This document shows, piece after piece, positions 23,253-33,252 of a DNA stretch of 64,000 nucleotides. Positions within the stretch are counted from its first letter, which is position 1. The number at the start of each line of letters is the position of its first letter. Source of the DNA: Flavobacterium cerinum. Its GTDB lineage: Bacteria; Bacteroidota; Bacteroidia; Flavobacteriales; Flavobacteriaceae. Where the stretch lies: the NCBI RefSeq assembly GCF_004028155.1, contig NZ_SBII01000011.1, positions 98,685 through 162,684 of the forward strand, read 5' to 3'. A program made the position numbers and the translations under genes. Under the pieces are notes generated by a model. That model made no database searches. It was not told the origin of the DNA and worked only from the letters and a program-made list of their open reading frames with translations.

Positions 23253-26111
23253 CTATTTCTTGATTAACTTCATGGTGCTTTGGCGATTATCAGTGTCAGT
23301 TACTTTTACAATGTAAAGACCTGCGTTAAGACCATTAACATCATAAACCGTAAACGGCGCACTGCTGCCAAACGATTTTACCAATTGACCTGTTATACTG
23401 TATACTTCTACTTTTGAAGTCGCTACATTAAGGGTAAACAAGTCTGAAGCCGGGTTAGGGTAGAGTGCAACCTGTTGGAAGATATTATTATCTGTACCTA
23501 AAACCACCTGCTTATTTCCAAATATCCTGAATTCCCCCGGTTGTAAGTTTATTGGAGCTACAGGGTTTGTAATTTCAACAGCAGCATTATTCATAAGGTT
23601 GTACCAAGTTCCTGTAGCAGGGAAATCGGGTGTTATGTTTTGCGCAGTTACATAAAAGTTGGCTAAAATTACTACACTATTTAATTGTGTTGACGGCAAT
23701 GATGCATCCGATACATATATTTTTGGTGTTAATGTATTTGTATTTGCCATTGTATAATTGCCTTCAAATACAGCTTCATCTTTTTTAAGCTGTATCATTC
23801 TTTTCCAGTCGTAGTATATCTTTTCTCGCTGTACTGTAGTAAGCCAGTTGTTCGTCCATTGCGGTTGTGGTTTAGTGTCTAGTTTACAGTCGCCATCTGT
23901 TCCTCCTGGTGCGTTAACTACTCCGTCATTGCAGGTGAAGATGGAAAGATCCCAACCCAGTTCACCAAAATGCCATATCATCTTAGGGCCAGGAACCAGT
24001 AAGTGTACTGCTCCCTGTGCACTTATTCTTGATAGTGCTACATTAAGGTCTTTTACATTGTGAGCGGTATTTACTGCGTTACCATATTGAAGGTTTTTAT
24101 ACATAAGCCTTTCTTCATCATGGCTCTCTGCATAGCCTACTACTCTTTTGCCTAAAAATCCGGCATGTGCATTATGACCTACACGGCTAATGTTAGCATT
24201 GTCTGCATAGCCCATTGTTAATTGGTTATAAGCATCGGTCACTTTACCCCATAACATAACACCTTTGCCTTCTTCAAATTTGTAGTTTGCCCATTCTTTT
24301 TCTTCAGCATCACTTCCTAAATGTTCAAAAATGGTATAGTGTGTTGGGTCCAGGCTCCATGAGTAATCAGCATATTCTTTAAGGATATCTACCCTGTCCT
24401 GCTGGTATGCATTGGTACAACCTTCGTCTTCAGCGGTACAATTCTGGGTGAAACCTTTGGTAAGGTCCCAACGGAAACCGTCTATTTTGTATTCTTCTAT
24501 CCAGTGCTTTACAACCCTTTTCACATAGTTTTGGGTTCTTAGCTGTTGGTGGTTAAAGTCGTTTCCTACATTATAACTGTGTTTTGCCACGGTATTAAAA
24601 TAAGGATTCTCGGTGCTGGGTTCTCCCCATCCGTCGCCGTCAGGGTCATTCATCCACATTCTGGCCATTGGGTTACGTCCAAATGCATGGTTTAATGCAA
24701 CGTCCAGTATTACTGCAATACCATTTTGGTGGCAAAGGTCTATCAGTTCTTTAAGCTTGTCTGAGGGGCCGTAGAACTTATCATTCGCTAAATGAAAAGA
24801 GGTGTTATAACCCCAGCTCTCATTGCCTTCAAATTCCATTACAGGCATAAGTTCTAAGGCATTAATGCCTAGTGTAGTAAAATAGTCCATTTTGTCTATC
24901 AGATCTTGGTAATTCCTGTTGGAATCAAAATCCCTGACCAAAGCTTCATAGATTACAAGGTCTTCTTTTTTAGGTTTGGTAAAGCTTGTTACCTGCCAGT
25001 TATAAGCAACCTGCCCTGTTTGTAATACGGTAACTTCTCTTTCCTGTCCTGTAGGATATGCAGGCAGGTTTGGATAGGTTGATGAAGGGATGTACTGATC
25101 ATCAAACGGTGATAATACCAGAGTAGAGTAGGGATCGGCGGTTTTTACTAAAGCAGGTGAGTTTGTAATAGGCGTTTGGTCTACTACCCAATATTGATAG
25201 CTGTATATTTCATTTGCGGTAAGTCCTGTTAATTCCAGCCAGAATTTTCCTGTTTCAGGATCTTTTTTCATGGCATGCGCCGATAATGGAGCCCAGTTAT
25301 TAAAACTTCCGGCTACATAAATAAAGTCTTTTCCGGGAGCATCTAAAACCAGAGTTGCTTTAGTAGTATCTACATTATAGTTAATTCCGTCTTCCAATCC
25401 TGCAGGCATTGCCTCGGATACTGTAACCGGATTTACTATAACAGAAAAGAGTTTAGTAGACGCATTAGCACCTTGTGTAACCACAAGTTCATAGTTCTTG
25501 TTTTCGGTTATATTGGTATGATTATAAGTAAAACTTGCTGTTGAAGTATTTGTATTTATTACTTCACCGTTTGCTTTTAGAACATAGGAAGCATTTTCGC
25601 CTGTATTTGTCGCTGCGATATTCAGGCTTCCGCCCGAATTGATAATGGTAGTGCTGTTTTGTGCCGGAGATGTAAGGGTAACAAGGAAAGTGCCTACGTT
25701 AACTATTATATCCTGCGATTTTTTATCTCCATTGCCGTCTTTGGCTTTTATAAGAAAACCAATTCGGCCAATACCTGTCCTGTTAAAAAAAGCTGTAGGT
25801 GTTACGTTTAAGGTATAGGTATCGCTGCCTGCATTGTAAGTAAATTTATTAGCCTCGTTAGAGCTGATCCAGCTGCCGTTTGTTGGGCAGTCCTGGCTGT
25901 CCTCAAAATTAGTATCCAGCGACCACGCCCAAAGATAAATTGCATTGTTGGGAATGCCCCATGTAGCTTCGTTAATACTGGATCCGTTAACGGTGATGGT
26001 TATTGGTGTGCTTTCCTGAAAGCTTGCAGGTGTAATGCTATAGGTTATGGTTTGCTGCTGACTAAAGCCAAACAAACCACACAGTAAAAATAAGAGTGTA
26101 ATTTTTTTCAT
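23253..26111 (-). CDS. Secreted GH13 alpha-amylase with T9SS sorting domain
   Basis: 952 residues. Signal peptide to about residue 18 (GFSQ). Two N-terminal beta-sandwich domains, then a carbohydrate-binding/E-set-like region (FIYVAGSFNNWAPLSAHAM, about 265). The GH13 barrel follows: DVALNHA, DGFRWDL (nucleophile D549), FEHLG (acid E596) and ESHDEE (D665), so the triad is complete. The last 75 residues (ALYPNPASDLFTLNV ... STMKLIKK) are a type A T9SS C-terminal domain, so the enzyme is exported or surface-attached. It closes the susC-susD-susE operon and would cut starch outside the cell. Confidence 0.95.
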   Translation of the reverse strand: MKKITLLFLLCGLFGFSQQQTITYSITPASFQESTPITITVNGSSINEATWGIPNNAIYLWAWSLDTNFEDSQDCPTNGSWISSNEANKFTYNAGSDTYTLNVTPTAFFNRTGIGRIGFLIKAKDGNGDKKSQDIIVNVGTFLVTLTSPAQNSTTIINSGGSLNIAATNTGENASYVLKANGEVINTNTSTASFTYNHTNITENKNYELVVTQGANASTKLFSVIVNPVTVSEAMPAGLEDGINYNVDTTKATLVLDAPGKDFIYVAGSFNNWAPLSAHAMKKDPETGKFWLELTGLTANEIYSYQYWVVDQTPITNSPALVKTADPYSTLVLSPFDDQYIPSSTYPNLPAYPTGQEREVTVLQTGQVAYNWQVTSFTKPKKEDLVIYEALVRDFDSNRNYQDLIDKMDYFTTLGINALELMPVMEFEGNESWGYNTSFHLANDKFYGPSDKLKELIDLCHQNGIAVILDVALNHAFGRNPMARMWMNDPDGDGWGEPSTENPYFNTVAKHSYNVGNDFNHQQLRTQNYVKRVVKHWIEEYKIDGFRWDLTKGFTQNCTAEDEGCTNAYQQDRVDILKEYADYSWSLDPTHYTIFEHLGSDAEEKEWANYKFEEGKGVMLWGKVTDAYNQLTMGYADNANISRVGHNAHAGFLGKRVVGYAESHDEERLMYKNLQYGNAVNTAHNVKDLNVALSRISAQGAVHLLVPGPKMIWHFGELGWDLSIFTCNDGVVNAPGGTDGDCKLDTKPQPQWTNNWLTTVQREKIYYDWKRMIQLKKDEAVFEGNYTMANTNTLTPKIYVSDASLPSTQLNSVVILANFYVTAQNITPDFPATGTWYNLMNNAAVEITNPVAPINLQPGEFRIFGNKQVVLGTDNNIFQQVALYPNPASDLFTLNVATSKVEVYSITGQLVKSFGSSAPFTVYDVNGLNAGLYIVKVTDTDNRQSTMKLIKK

Positions 26112-26126
26112 AATAGAATAAATATA

Positions 26127-26152
26127 AAAGGGCTGAATGAACAGCCCTTTTT
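26127..26152 (-). terminator. Hairpin between susE and the amylase gene
   Basis: AAAAGGGCTG, 6-nt loop, CAGCCCTTTT on the minus strand, then ATATTTATTC. A stable stem with a short T-run: probably a partial terminator or an mRNA 3'-end stabiliser giving less amylase than Sus proteins. Confidence 0.6.
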
Positions 26153-26162
26153 AGTTTAATAT

Positions 26163-27266
26163 TTATATTCCCGTAAGGGTTGCGGCACCTTTAAAACCAA
26201 TTTCCAGTTCTATGTTATGTTCTCCTGCCGTAACAGTGAAGTTTCCTGATCCATTGTCATAGGCTACTTTAGGGTCAGCATTACCAACCTGGAATTTCCA
26301 CTCGCTTGCATAGATAAAATCTCCGGCATTTTTAGCCCTGAATTTCATTTCGTCTGCAGTTAAAGTAGCAGTGATCTTGAATTTATTGTTTGCAAAATCA
26401 TATAACATCGGTGTTTCTCCGTCCCATCCACCAGGTGTTGCAGCACCTATAATGCCCCAGTTCATTTTAACCGATTTGTATGTAAGGTTATCTAAATCTA
26501 CCTGTATGTAATAAAAACCATCACCATCTGTAGCTGCAACTTTAATGTCACCACCATTATCATTTTTAAGCGTTCCATCTGTATCAGCTTTACCATAATT
26601 ACCATTAACAGCATTTACGTCATCCCAAGAACCTTGTACAGTAATAAATTTAAGTGCGTCATCAGCACCAACTTTCACATACGCTTCAAATAGTTTAGTA
26701 GTTCCGTCACCAATGTATCTCATCGCTATTCCTGTTTCAGGCTTCCATGCATCAGGACCATAATAAGCCTGAGGTTGTCCTACAAGGAAAAGTGTTGGGT
26801 CTGCAGCACTATAAGGAGTAACGGTAATAGATATAGCATTTGAAATCATTGGCATTGCTTTGTTGTCTCCTAAAGAAGAAACGATCCTTACATCCAGCTT
26901 AGCTGCTTCAAGAGGTTTCAAACCTGCTTTAAGTGCTTTATCGTTTAGATCGGCTACTGTCATTGAGTATACACGTTTGCTGGTGATTCCAGCGTCTATA
27001 ACAGTTGCAAAATCTGTACCCGCTACGGCCATTTGAATGGTGTAGGTAATTTCTGTAGCTACATCATAGTTACCATGGTTCCATACCAGTGTTATGGCAG
27101 GGTTTTCTTTTAATTCTTTATCCAGTACAATAGCAGTACCATCCTGAGGAGATATAAGAACCGGAGCATCTGCAGCGGTAGCAACAGTTTTATCATCATC
27201 GCGGCTACATGACATTATAGAAAGAAACAGTAAAGAGATAACTGATAGGTTTAGTATTTTTTTCAT
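26163..27266 (-). CDS. susE: SusE-like starch-binding lipoprotein
   Basis: 367 residues. Lipobox ending SIMSC before SRDDDK. The N-terminal region (about 30-155: APVLISPQDGTAIVLD, PAITLVWNHGNYDVATEITYTIQMA) is the SusE domain. The C-terminal part (PTLFLVGQPQAYYGPDAW, WGIIGAATPGGWDGETPML) carries two repeated modules with aromatic residues suited to alpha-glucan binding. Position after susD and before the amylase fits a surface-exposed SusE/SusF role. Confidence 0.9.
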   Translation of the reverse strand: MKKILNLSVISLLFLSIMSCSRDDDKTVATAADAPVLISPQDGTAIVLDKELKENPAITLVWNHGNYDVATEITYTIQMAVAGTDFATVIDAGITSKRVYSMTVADLNDKALKAGLKPLEAAKLDVRIVSSLGDNKAMPMISNAISITVTPYSAADPTLFLVGQPQAYYGPDAWKPETGIAMRYIGDGTTKLFEAYVKVGADDALKFITVQGSWDDVNAVNGNYGKADTDGTLKNDNGGDIKVAATDGDGFYYIQVDLDNLTYKSVKMNWGIIGAATPGGWDGETPMLYDFANNKFKITATLTADEMKFRAKNAGDFIYASEWKFQVGNADPKVAYDNGSGNFTVTAGEHNIELEIGFKGAATLTGI

Positions 27267-27284
27267 TTTTATATTTTTTGGTGG

Positions 27285-28832
27285 TTAGTAGCCTGGATTC
27301 TGTTTTAAATTAAGGTTAGCCTGTAGTGCAGACTGTGGAATAGGGAAAACACTGTAAGTATCTGGTATTGATGCTCCGTCCAGTGTGTTGCCTTTCCATG
27401 GCCATAGGTAAGAAGAACCTGTAAATTTACCAAAACGAATAAGGTCTGTTCTTCTGTGTCCTTCAAAGTTTAGTTCACGGGCTCTTTCATCAAGAATAAA
27501 ATCAAGCGTAAGATCTGAAGCTCCTATAAGTGTTGTATGGGCTCTGCCTCTGATAAGATTTACATAATCCAGTGCTTGTGATGCCGAACCTCCGGCTCCT
27601 CTGGCTACACATTCTGCATACATTAAGTAAGCATCTGCAAGTCTGAATAAAGGGAAATCGGTACTTGAAAAACTGGTAATAGTTGTTGGTCCGTTAAAAC
27701 TGTTATTTCTAAATTTAATAGCAGGGTACCCGTCAGACCATTTTTTATAATCAGTCATTTCATAGTTATGACCTGTTGTCCAGAACAATTTAGCTCTGTC
27801 ATCTGAAGATGTTTGAAGATTTCCAAAAAGACCGTACCATGCTTTTGTAGCTCTATGTCCCGTCCAGGCATCGGCAACACCAAAGTCATTAATACTCATC
27901 GTCTCTGTACTTGTAGAGCCATTTATCAAGTAAGTAGTGTTACCATAACTCTGGCTGGTTAATGCATCTGCAATAAGGGGGAAAATAACTTCTGTAGATG
28001 TATAATTATCTGCAGAGAACTGGCTTACAAAACTGTCGGCAAGTTTATAGTTGCCTTCTGTAATTACTTTGTTTACAAAAGTAAGAGCATCGCCGTAACG
28101 TTTAGTACCTGTATATACTTCAGCGTTAAGGTATAGTTTTGCCAAAAGCATACGCACTACCGATTTGTTTGCTCTGCCATATTGATTTGTAGCGTTTATT
28201 TTTCCTTCAATATCTAACAATTCTTTTTCTATATAGTTAAATAGTTCTGTTCTTGTAGATTCAGGCAGTGGTTTAGTACTTCCGTAGTTTTCTTCGTTAA
28301 CAATTACACCTTTACCAAAACAGTCTATCATATAGTAGTAAGATAATGCTCTTATAAAACGAAGTTCACTTACTATTTGTTCTTCATTAGCAACATCTAC
28401 CCTGTCTAATACAAGGATAATGTTTGTAGTTTGAGGAACGATATAATAAACCCTGTCATATAGATACCTGAAGAATTTATTGTTAGCATCCCATCTTGAA
28501 GTTGTGGTAAGCTGGTCAAGACCATCATCTCCCCAACGGTTTTTCATCGCATCTCCTGTAAAGTCCTGCAGGTTAACAATACTTCTTAAAAAAGCCGTTT
28601 CACCCGGATCCGGTCCTGTGATATCAGAACTTCCCGGACCTTTACTCCCTGATAGGGCAAAGGTTCCATACATTTTAGACAATAATCCTTCTATTGCATT
28701 AGGGTCTTTGGCTAAAAGATTTTCTAATGATAATTCTACTTTAGGTTTAGTATCAAGCTCGTCACTGCATGAAGAAAACAGCAGTGCCAGAGAGCTTAAT
28801 CCCAGAATTATCGATGTACTTAATTTTTTCAT
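27285..28832 (-). CDS. susD: SusD/RagB-family nutrient-binding lipoprotein
   Basis: 515 residues from the ATG at 28832; the longer frame needs a TTG at 28856. Signal peptide with lipobox FSSC before SDELDTKP, then the RagB/SusD fold (VSELRFIRALSYYYMIDCFGKG TPR-type region; C-terminal ELNFEGHRRTDLIRFGKF and PIPQSALQANLNLKQNPGY). Caps the SusC barrel and delivers malto-oligosaccharides. It starts 13 nt after the susC stop. Confidence 0.96.
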   Translation of the reverse strand: MKKLSTSIILGLSSLALLFSSCSDELDTKPKVELSLENLLAKDPNAIEGLLSKMYGTFALSGSKGPGSSDITGPDPGETAFLRSIVNLQDFTGDAMKNRWGDDGLDQLTTTSRWDANNKFFRYLYDRVYYIVPQTTNIILVLDRVDVANEEQIVSELRFIRALSYYYMIDCFGKGVIVNEENYGSTKPLPESTRTELFNYIEKELLDIEGKINATNQYGRANKSVVRMLLAKLYLNAEVYTGTKRYGDALTFVNKVITEGNYKLADSFVSQFSADNYTSTEVIFPLIADALTSQSYGNTTYLINGSTSTETMSINDFGVADAWTGHRATKAWYGLFGNLQTSSDDRAKLFWTTGHNYEMTDYKKWSDGYPAIKFRNNSFNGPTTITSFSSTDFPLFRLADAYLMYAECVARGAGGSASQALDYVNLIRGRAHTTLIGASDLTLDFILDERARELNFEGHRRTDLIRFGKFTGSSYLWPWKGNTLDGASIPDTYSVFPIPQSALQANLNLKQNPGY

Positions 28833-28845
28833 ATCCAATTTATTT

Positions 28846-31800
28846 TTAGAAGTCAAAATTTAAACCAAAACTGTATAGTCTTGGACGCGGATAAAAGTTG
28901 TTATCAAGCGCGTTAAAGTTTTCGGGATCCTGACCAGAGTATTTTGTTATTATAAATGCATTGTTTACTGCTGCATAAACACGGATTGATCCATATTTAG
29001 TTACTTCTTTAAATCGATAACCCAGCGTTATGTTATCACAACGCAGGAACGAAGCATCTTCAAGATAGTAATCAGATAAAGGAACATTACCTACAATAGT
29101 GTTAAAACGCGGATCGGCAGCGCCATCATAAAAATCAAGTACGTTGTTAAGGCTGTTAGAGTTGTTAGGCAGTACTCTTTCTTTCCATCCGCCTACAAGT
29201 TTTACAGAATTGTATACTTTTCCACCAATCTGCCCATGGAAACTTGTTGTAAGGTCTAGATTCTTGTAAGTAAAAGTCGTGCTAAAACCATATGTCCAGT
29301 TGGGGCGTAGTGCCTCAAAATACTTATCATCATTAGTAATAGCGCCATCACCGTTACGGTCTTTATATGCACCAACGATTGGATGCCCGCTTTCATCATA
29401 TAACTGCTCAAATACATAGGCAGAGTATGGCTGCTGGCCAACTGCATGTCTGGCAAGTTTAACACCTGTTTGTACGGGAAGTCCGCTTTCTGAAGCTTCG
29501 ATCATCGTAACATCTTTAAGATTTGTAATCTCACCAAGGTTGTAAGATATATTACCTAACACTTCCCACGAGAAATCTTCTGTAGTTATTGGTTTTACAC
29601 GAAGGTCAAGCTCTACACCTTTATTGGTCATAGTGCCTACATTCTGGATAATTTCATTAGTAAGGTATTGTCCCGGCGGTACAAAAGTTCTTACCAGTAA
29701 GTCTTTAGTGTCTCTTTGATAAACATCAACACTACCTGAAATTACATCATTTTTAAGGAAAGCAAAATCAAGACCTACATTATAAGTAGTTGTGGTTTCC
29801 CATTTAAGTTTATCGTTAAAGGCAATAGGGTTGTAAGTGTTATAACCGGGAAGGTATTGACCGTTTACATCTCCCGGATCAAATAAAGCCGAAGTAGGGT
29901 AGTAACCTGCAACTTGTGTAATGTCCTGCTGACCTGTTAAACCATAACCTAAACGAAGTTTAAGGTTGGTAAGTGTCTGGTTGTTTTTAAGGAAATCTTC
30001 ATCGGTAATTCTCCAGGCAAGAGCTGCTGCCGGGAAATAACCCCAACGATTGTCTTTTCTGAATAACGAAGAACCGTCTGCCCTCATTGTAAAGGTTAAA
30101 AGGTACTTGTCTGCAAGATCAACATTCAAACGGCCGAAGTAAGATTCTAAAACGGTTTTGTTGTAATACCTGTTATTAAGGTTTTGCGGATTTACGATTG
30201 CTTCTCTTAGTCCAGTGTCCAGGTTGTATCTGTAGTTGTCTTTGTGTCCGTCGTTTACAAAACTCTGGTAGGTGTGTCCTGCCTGTGCATCAACACGGGT
30301 TACAAAACCGCTAAGGTTTTTTGTGTAGGCAAGATAAGTATCTAATGTTTTGTTTGTTATATGTTGTGTCTCTTTGAAGTTTACCCCGGGATTAAATACA
30401 AATCCGCCACTGTTAGATATCTGATAGGTAGCAAATGCTTTATCGCTGTACTTTTCGGTCATACTAGCACGAGAACCTTCGATACCTGCATTAACGATAA
30501 CTCTAAGATCAGGGAAAAAATGTAATTTATAGTCTGCCTGAATGTTTGCTAATAGTTTGTCAACATTTTCAGGCCTTCTTCTTTCCATTAAAAGATTTAC
30601 AGGGTTGTATTGTCCATCAAAGTCAAGAGGATTACTTTCTGTTGTGTTTTGGTAGTATCCGCCAAAGTTGTTTTCAGTACCGGGAGCATAAATAGGTTTT
30701 GTAGGGTCCATATTAAGCGATCCTGCAAGTACGCTCGCTTCGTCAATAGTATTTTTTTGTACTCTTGTACCCTTAGCGTTAATATCTAACTTAAGGTGAT
30801 CGTCAAAAAAAGTAGGGGTAAATTTTAATGATGCGGTGTAACGCTCGTAATCATTGGTTTTAACAAGACCTTCGTTTCTCATATAGCCAATAGATGCTCT
30901 CATTGGTAATACATCAAATAATTTTGCACTTGCGCTAAAATTATTGTCGGTCATTATAGAGGTTCTTAAGATTGCATCCTGCCAATCTGTATTGTATAGT
31001 ATTCTGTTGCCTGGGTTTGCAGGATCTGCAATTCCAAGCTTGTTTACAATTTCCGGTCTGTTGCCATAATTTTCTCTGATGAATTTAGCGAAAGTAGGGC
31101 CGTCCATCATGTTTACTCTATTTGTAGCCTTACCAACGGCAACATTAGCAGAATAACTAAATTTAGGTGCGCCGGAAGTTCCTTTTTTAGTTGTGATAAT
31201 AATTACACCGTTCGAAGCTCTTGATCCATAGATAGCTGTTGCAGATGCATCTTTTAATACGGTGAACGATTCAATGTCATTAGGGTTTACAATAGATAGA
31301 GGATTACCTACACCGGCAGGATTCACAAAATCCATTGGTATACCATCGATTACAATAAGAGGATTGTTTTGTGCAGAAATTGAACTGCCGCCACGGATCC
31401 TTATATTTGGAGCTGCATCCGGCTGACCACCATTGTTTGTAATCCTTACCCCAGGGCTGCGGCCTGTAAGTAACTGATCGGCGGTTCCGATCGCTCCTTT
31501 ATTAAAGTCTTTAGAAGAAACTACCGATACTGCACCCGTTGCATCTTTTTTTGTAGTTGTACCATATCCTATTACTACAACTTCCTGAAGCTGAGTTGAA
31601 TCTTCATTTAAAGATACTTTTAAATTAGTTTGTCCTGTGTAGTCTACCGATTGGTTAGAATAGCCGATGTAGCTAAACACAATACGGTCGCCTTTTTTAA
31701 CATTTGCGAGTGTAAAGTTACCATCCATGTCGGTCGAGGTACCGTTTGAAGTACCCTCTACAATTACATTTACCCCGGGAATTGGTTCCCCGGATGTATT

Positions 31801-31893
31801 ATCACTAACGGTTCCCTGTAAGGTGCTCTGTGCTAGCATACTTATGGGCATCATCAGCAATAAAAGTAATAACTTTTGATACATTGTTTTCAT
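28846..31893 (-). CDS. susC: SusC-family TonB-linked outer-membrane transporter
   Basis: 1015 residues. Signal peptide to about 21 (MLAQ). N-terminal carboxypeptidase-like domain (LQGTVSDNTSGEPIPGVNVIVEG), TonB box area LQEVVVIGYGTTTKKDATGAV, plug (GRSPGVRITNNGGQPDAAPNIRIRGGSSI, ASATAIYGSRASNGVIIITTKKG) and a barrel ending GLNFDF. Imports malto-oligosaccharides with SusD. First gene of the leftward operon, divergent from the LacI regulator, with operators upstream. Confidence 0.96.
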   Translation of the reverse strand: MKTMYQKLLLLLLMMPISMLAQSTLQGTVSDNTSGEPIPGVNVIVEGTSNGTSTDMDGNFTLANVKKGDRIVFSYIGYSNQSVDYTGQTNLKVSLNEDSTQLQEVVVIGYGTTTKKDATGAVSVVSSKDFNKGAIGTADQLLTGRSPGVRITNNGGQPDAAPNIRIRGGSSISAQNNPLIVIDGIPMDFVNPAGVGNPLSIVNPNDIESFTVLKDASATAIYGSRASNGVIIITTKKGTSGAPKFSYSANVAVGKATNRVNMMDGPTFAKFIRENYGNRPEIVNKLGIADPANPGNRILYNTDWQDAILRTSIMTDNNFSASAKLFDVLPMRASIGYMRNEGLVKTNDYERYTASLKFTPTFFDDHLKLDINAKGTRVQKNTIDEASVLAGSLNMDPTKPIYAPGTENNFGGYYQNTTESNPLDFDGQYNPVNLLMERRRPENVDKLLANIQADYKLHFFPDLRVIVNAGIEGSRASMTEKYSDKAFATYQISNSGGFVFNPGVNFKETQHITNKTLDTYLAYTKNLSGFVTRVDAQAGHTYQSFVNDGHKDNYRYNLDTGLREAIVNPQNLNNRYYNKTVLESYFGRLNVDLADKYLLTFTMRADGSSLFRKDNRWGYFPAAALAWRITDEDFLKNNQTLTNLKLRLGYGLTGQQDITQVAGYYPTSALFDPGDVNGQYLPGYNTYNPIAFNDKLKWETTTTYNVGLDFAFLKNDVISGSVDVYQRDTKDLLVRTFVPPGQYLTNEIIQNVGTMTNKGVELDLRVKPITTEDFSWEVLGNISYNLGEITNLKDVTMIEASESGLPVQTGVKLARHAVGQQPYSAYVFEQLYDESGHPIVGAYKDRNGDGAITNDDKYFEALRPNWTYGFSTTFTYKNLDLTTSFHGQIGGKVYNSVKLVGGWKERVLPNNSNSLNNVLDFYDGAADPRFNTIVGNVPLSDYYLEDASFLRCDNITLGYRFKEVTKYGSIRVYAAVNNAFIITKYSGQDPENFNALDNNFYPRPRLYSFGLNFDF

Positions 31894-31928
31894 ACAAGTT
31901 GTTTAGGTTAAATTTGTGTTTCGAACTC

Positions 31929-31947
31929 GCTTATAATTCACTTTCAA
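31929..31947 (+). promoter_or_regulatory. 19-nt element upstream of susC, copy 1
   Basis: GCTTATAATTCACTTTCAA (as read on +) lies 36-54 nt upstream of the susC ATG. The same 19-mer with one change occurs at 33275-33293, upstream of the maltose MFS transporter. Likely a shared regulator site; the protein that binds is unknown. Confidence 0.55.
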
Positions 31948-31975
31948 TGTTAAAATTATGTAAATAATGTTACTA

Positions 31976-32017
31976 AAAAAACGTTTTCGTAAACAGAGGC
32001 GACCGAAAACGTTTGCG
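31976..32017. promoter_or_regulatory. Pair of LacI-type operators between susC and the regulator gene
   Basis: Two matches to the palindrome CGAAAACGTTTTCG: 31976-31989 (12 of 14) and 32004-32017, CGAAAACGTTTGCG (13 of 14). Their centres are 28 bp apart. The form is that of LacI-family sites, and the adjacent gene encodes such a regulator. Binding is inferred. Confidence 0.75.
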
Positions 32018-32059
32018 TGTTGAAAACTTTTTAGTTTTTGAGGTATTTGAGTAAGATAA

Positions 32060-32090
32060 TTGCTATTAATAAAAATATCGGCTACCTTTA
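32060..32090 (+). promoter_or_regulatory. Promoter of the LacI-family regulator
   Basis: TTG at 32060-32062, 20-nt spacer, TACCTTTA at 32083-32090, one base off the -7 consensus. The operator pair lies 43-84 bp upstream. Confidence 0.6.
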
Positions 32091-32119
32091 GTACAGAATT
32101 AATATTTTAGTGTTTGAAA

Positions 32120-33151
32120 ATGAAGAGAAAAGTAACCTTAAAACAAATTGCAAGAGAGCTGGATGTGTCTATTTCTACGGTATCAAAAGCACTAAGAAAC
32201 AGCATTGAAATTAGCGAAGATACCCGCCAAAAAGTTCAGGCTTTTGCAAAGCTTTATAACTATAGACCTAACAATATCGCACTAAGTCTTAAGAACAAGA
32301 AAACCAAGACTATAGGTATAATAATACCGGAGATCGTTCATCACTTTTTTGCTACTGTAATTAGCGGTATAGAGCAGGTGGCAAACGAGAATGGGTATAA
32401 CGTAATTGTATGCCTTTCTAATGAATCTTTCGACAAAGAAGTAATAAACATGGAAATGCTGGCTAACGGCAGTATCGATGGGTTTATTATGTCGCTTTCT
32501 AAAGAAACCCAGCTTAAAAAAGATTTTCACCATATCACGGAGGTTATCAATCAGGGAATGCCGGTTGTAATGTTTGACAGGATTACTAACGATGTACTGT
32601 GTGATAAGGTAATTATAGACGACCAGCAGGCTGCTTATGATGCTGTCGATTTCCTTATCTCTAAAGGTTTTAAGAATATTGCACTGGTAACTACTGTAGA
32701 TTATGTGAGCGTAGGCAAGCTGCGTACAGAGGGTTATATTAATGCCTTAAAAGAGCATGGTATACCTGTAAATGAGAACATGATCGTTAAAATTGAAGAT
32801 ATAGAGAACAGTGCTTCTAAAATAGAAAAGTTGTTTGAAGAGAATAAGCCCGATGCTATTTTTGCTGTAAATGAGCTTTTTGCCGTTACCAGTATTAAGC
32901 TGGCAACAAAAAGAGGACTTAAAGTGCCTGATGATATTTCGGTTATTGGTTTTACCGATGGTATAATATCTGAATTTTCTACGCCATCGATCACTACGGT
33001 GAGTCAAAACGGAATAAAGATGGGGGGAGCAGCTGCTAAAATGCTTATTGACAGGCTCGAAATGGAAGAAGAAGAGGAAGAAAACGAACAATATAAGATA
33101 GAATTGATAGAAACCCACCTGGTAGAACGAGAATCTACGGCAACGTTGTAG
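32120..33151 (+). CDS. LacI-family transcriptional regulator of the starch/maltose locus
   Basis: 343 residues from the ATG at 32120 (the upstream TTG only adds two residues). N-terminal helix-turn-helix VTLKQIARELDVSISTVSKALRN (about 4-26) with the hinge YNYRPNNIALSLK, then a periplasmic-binding-protein-like effector domain (IGIIIPEIVHHFFATVISGIEQ, GFIMSLSKE, VVMFDRI, SVIGFTDG). An acidic Glu run (about 317-323) near the end is unusual. Probably senses maltose or a derivative; such MalR-type regulators govern starch loci in flavobacteria. It is followed by its own terminator. Confidence 0.93.
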   Translation: MKRKVTLKQIARELDVSISTVSKALRNSIEISEDTRQKVQAFAKLYNYRPNNIALSLKNKKTKTIGIIIPEIVHHFFATVISGIEQVANENGYNVIVCLSNESFDKEVINMEMLANGSIDGFIMSLSKETQLKKDFHHITEVINQGMPVVMFDRITNDVLCDKVIIDDQQAAYDAVDFLISKGFKNIALVTTVDYVSVGKLRTEGYINALKEHGIPVNENMIVKIEDIENSASKIEKLFEENKPDAIFAVNELFAVTSIKLATKRGLKVPDDISVIGFTDGIISEFSTPSITTVSQNGIKMGGAAAKMLIDRLEMEEEEEENEQYKIELIETHLVERESTATL

Positions 33152-33191
33152 TTGCGTTTAATTTGTTTAAAATCAGATATTTAAAAAATGT

Positions 33192-33219
33192 AAATCCGGT
33201 CTAGCTACCGGATTTTTTT
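33192..33219 (+). terminator. Terminator of the lacI-type gene
   Basis: AAATCCGGT, 6-nt loop, ACCGGATTT then T-run. It separates the regulator from the transporter operon. Confidence 0.88.
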
Positions 33220-33252
33220 GTGTTAAAAAAAACGTACAGATTAAAAAAACTA

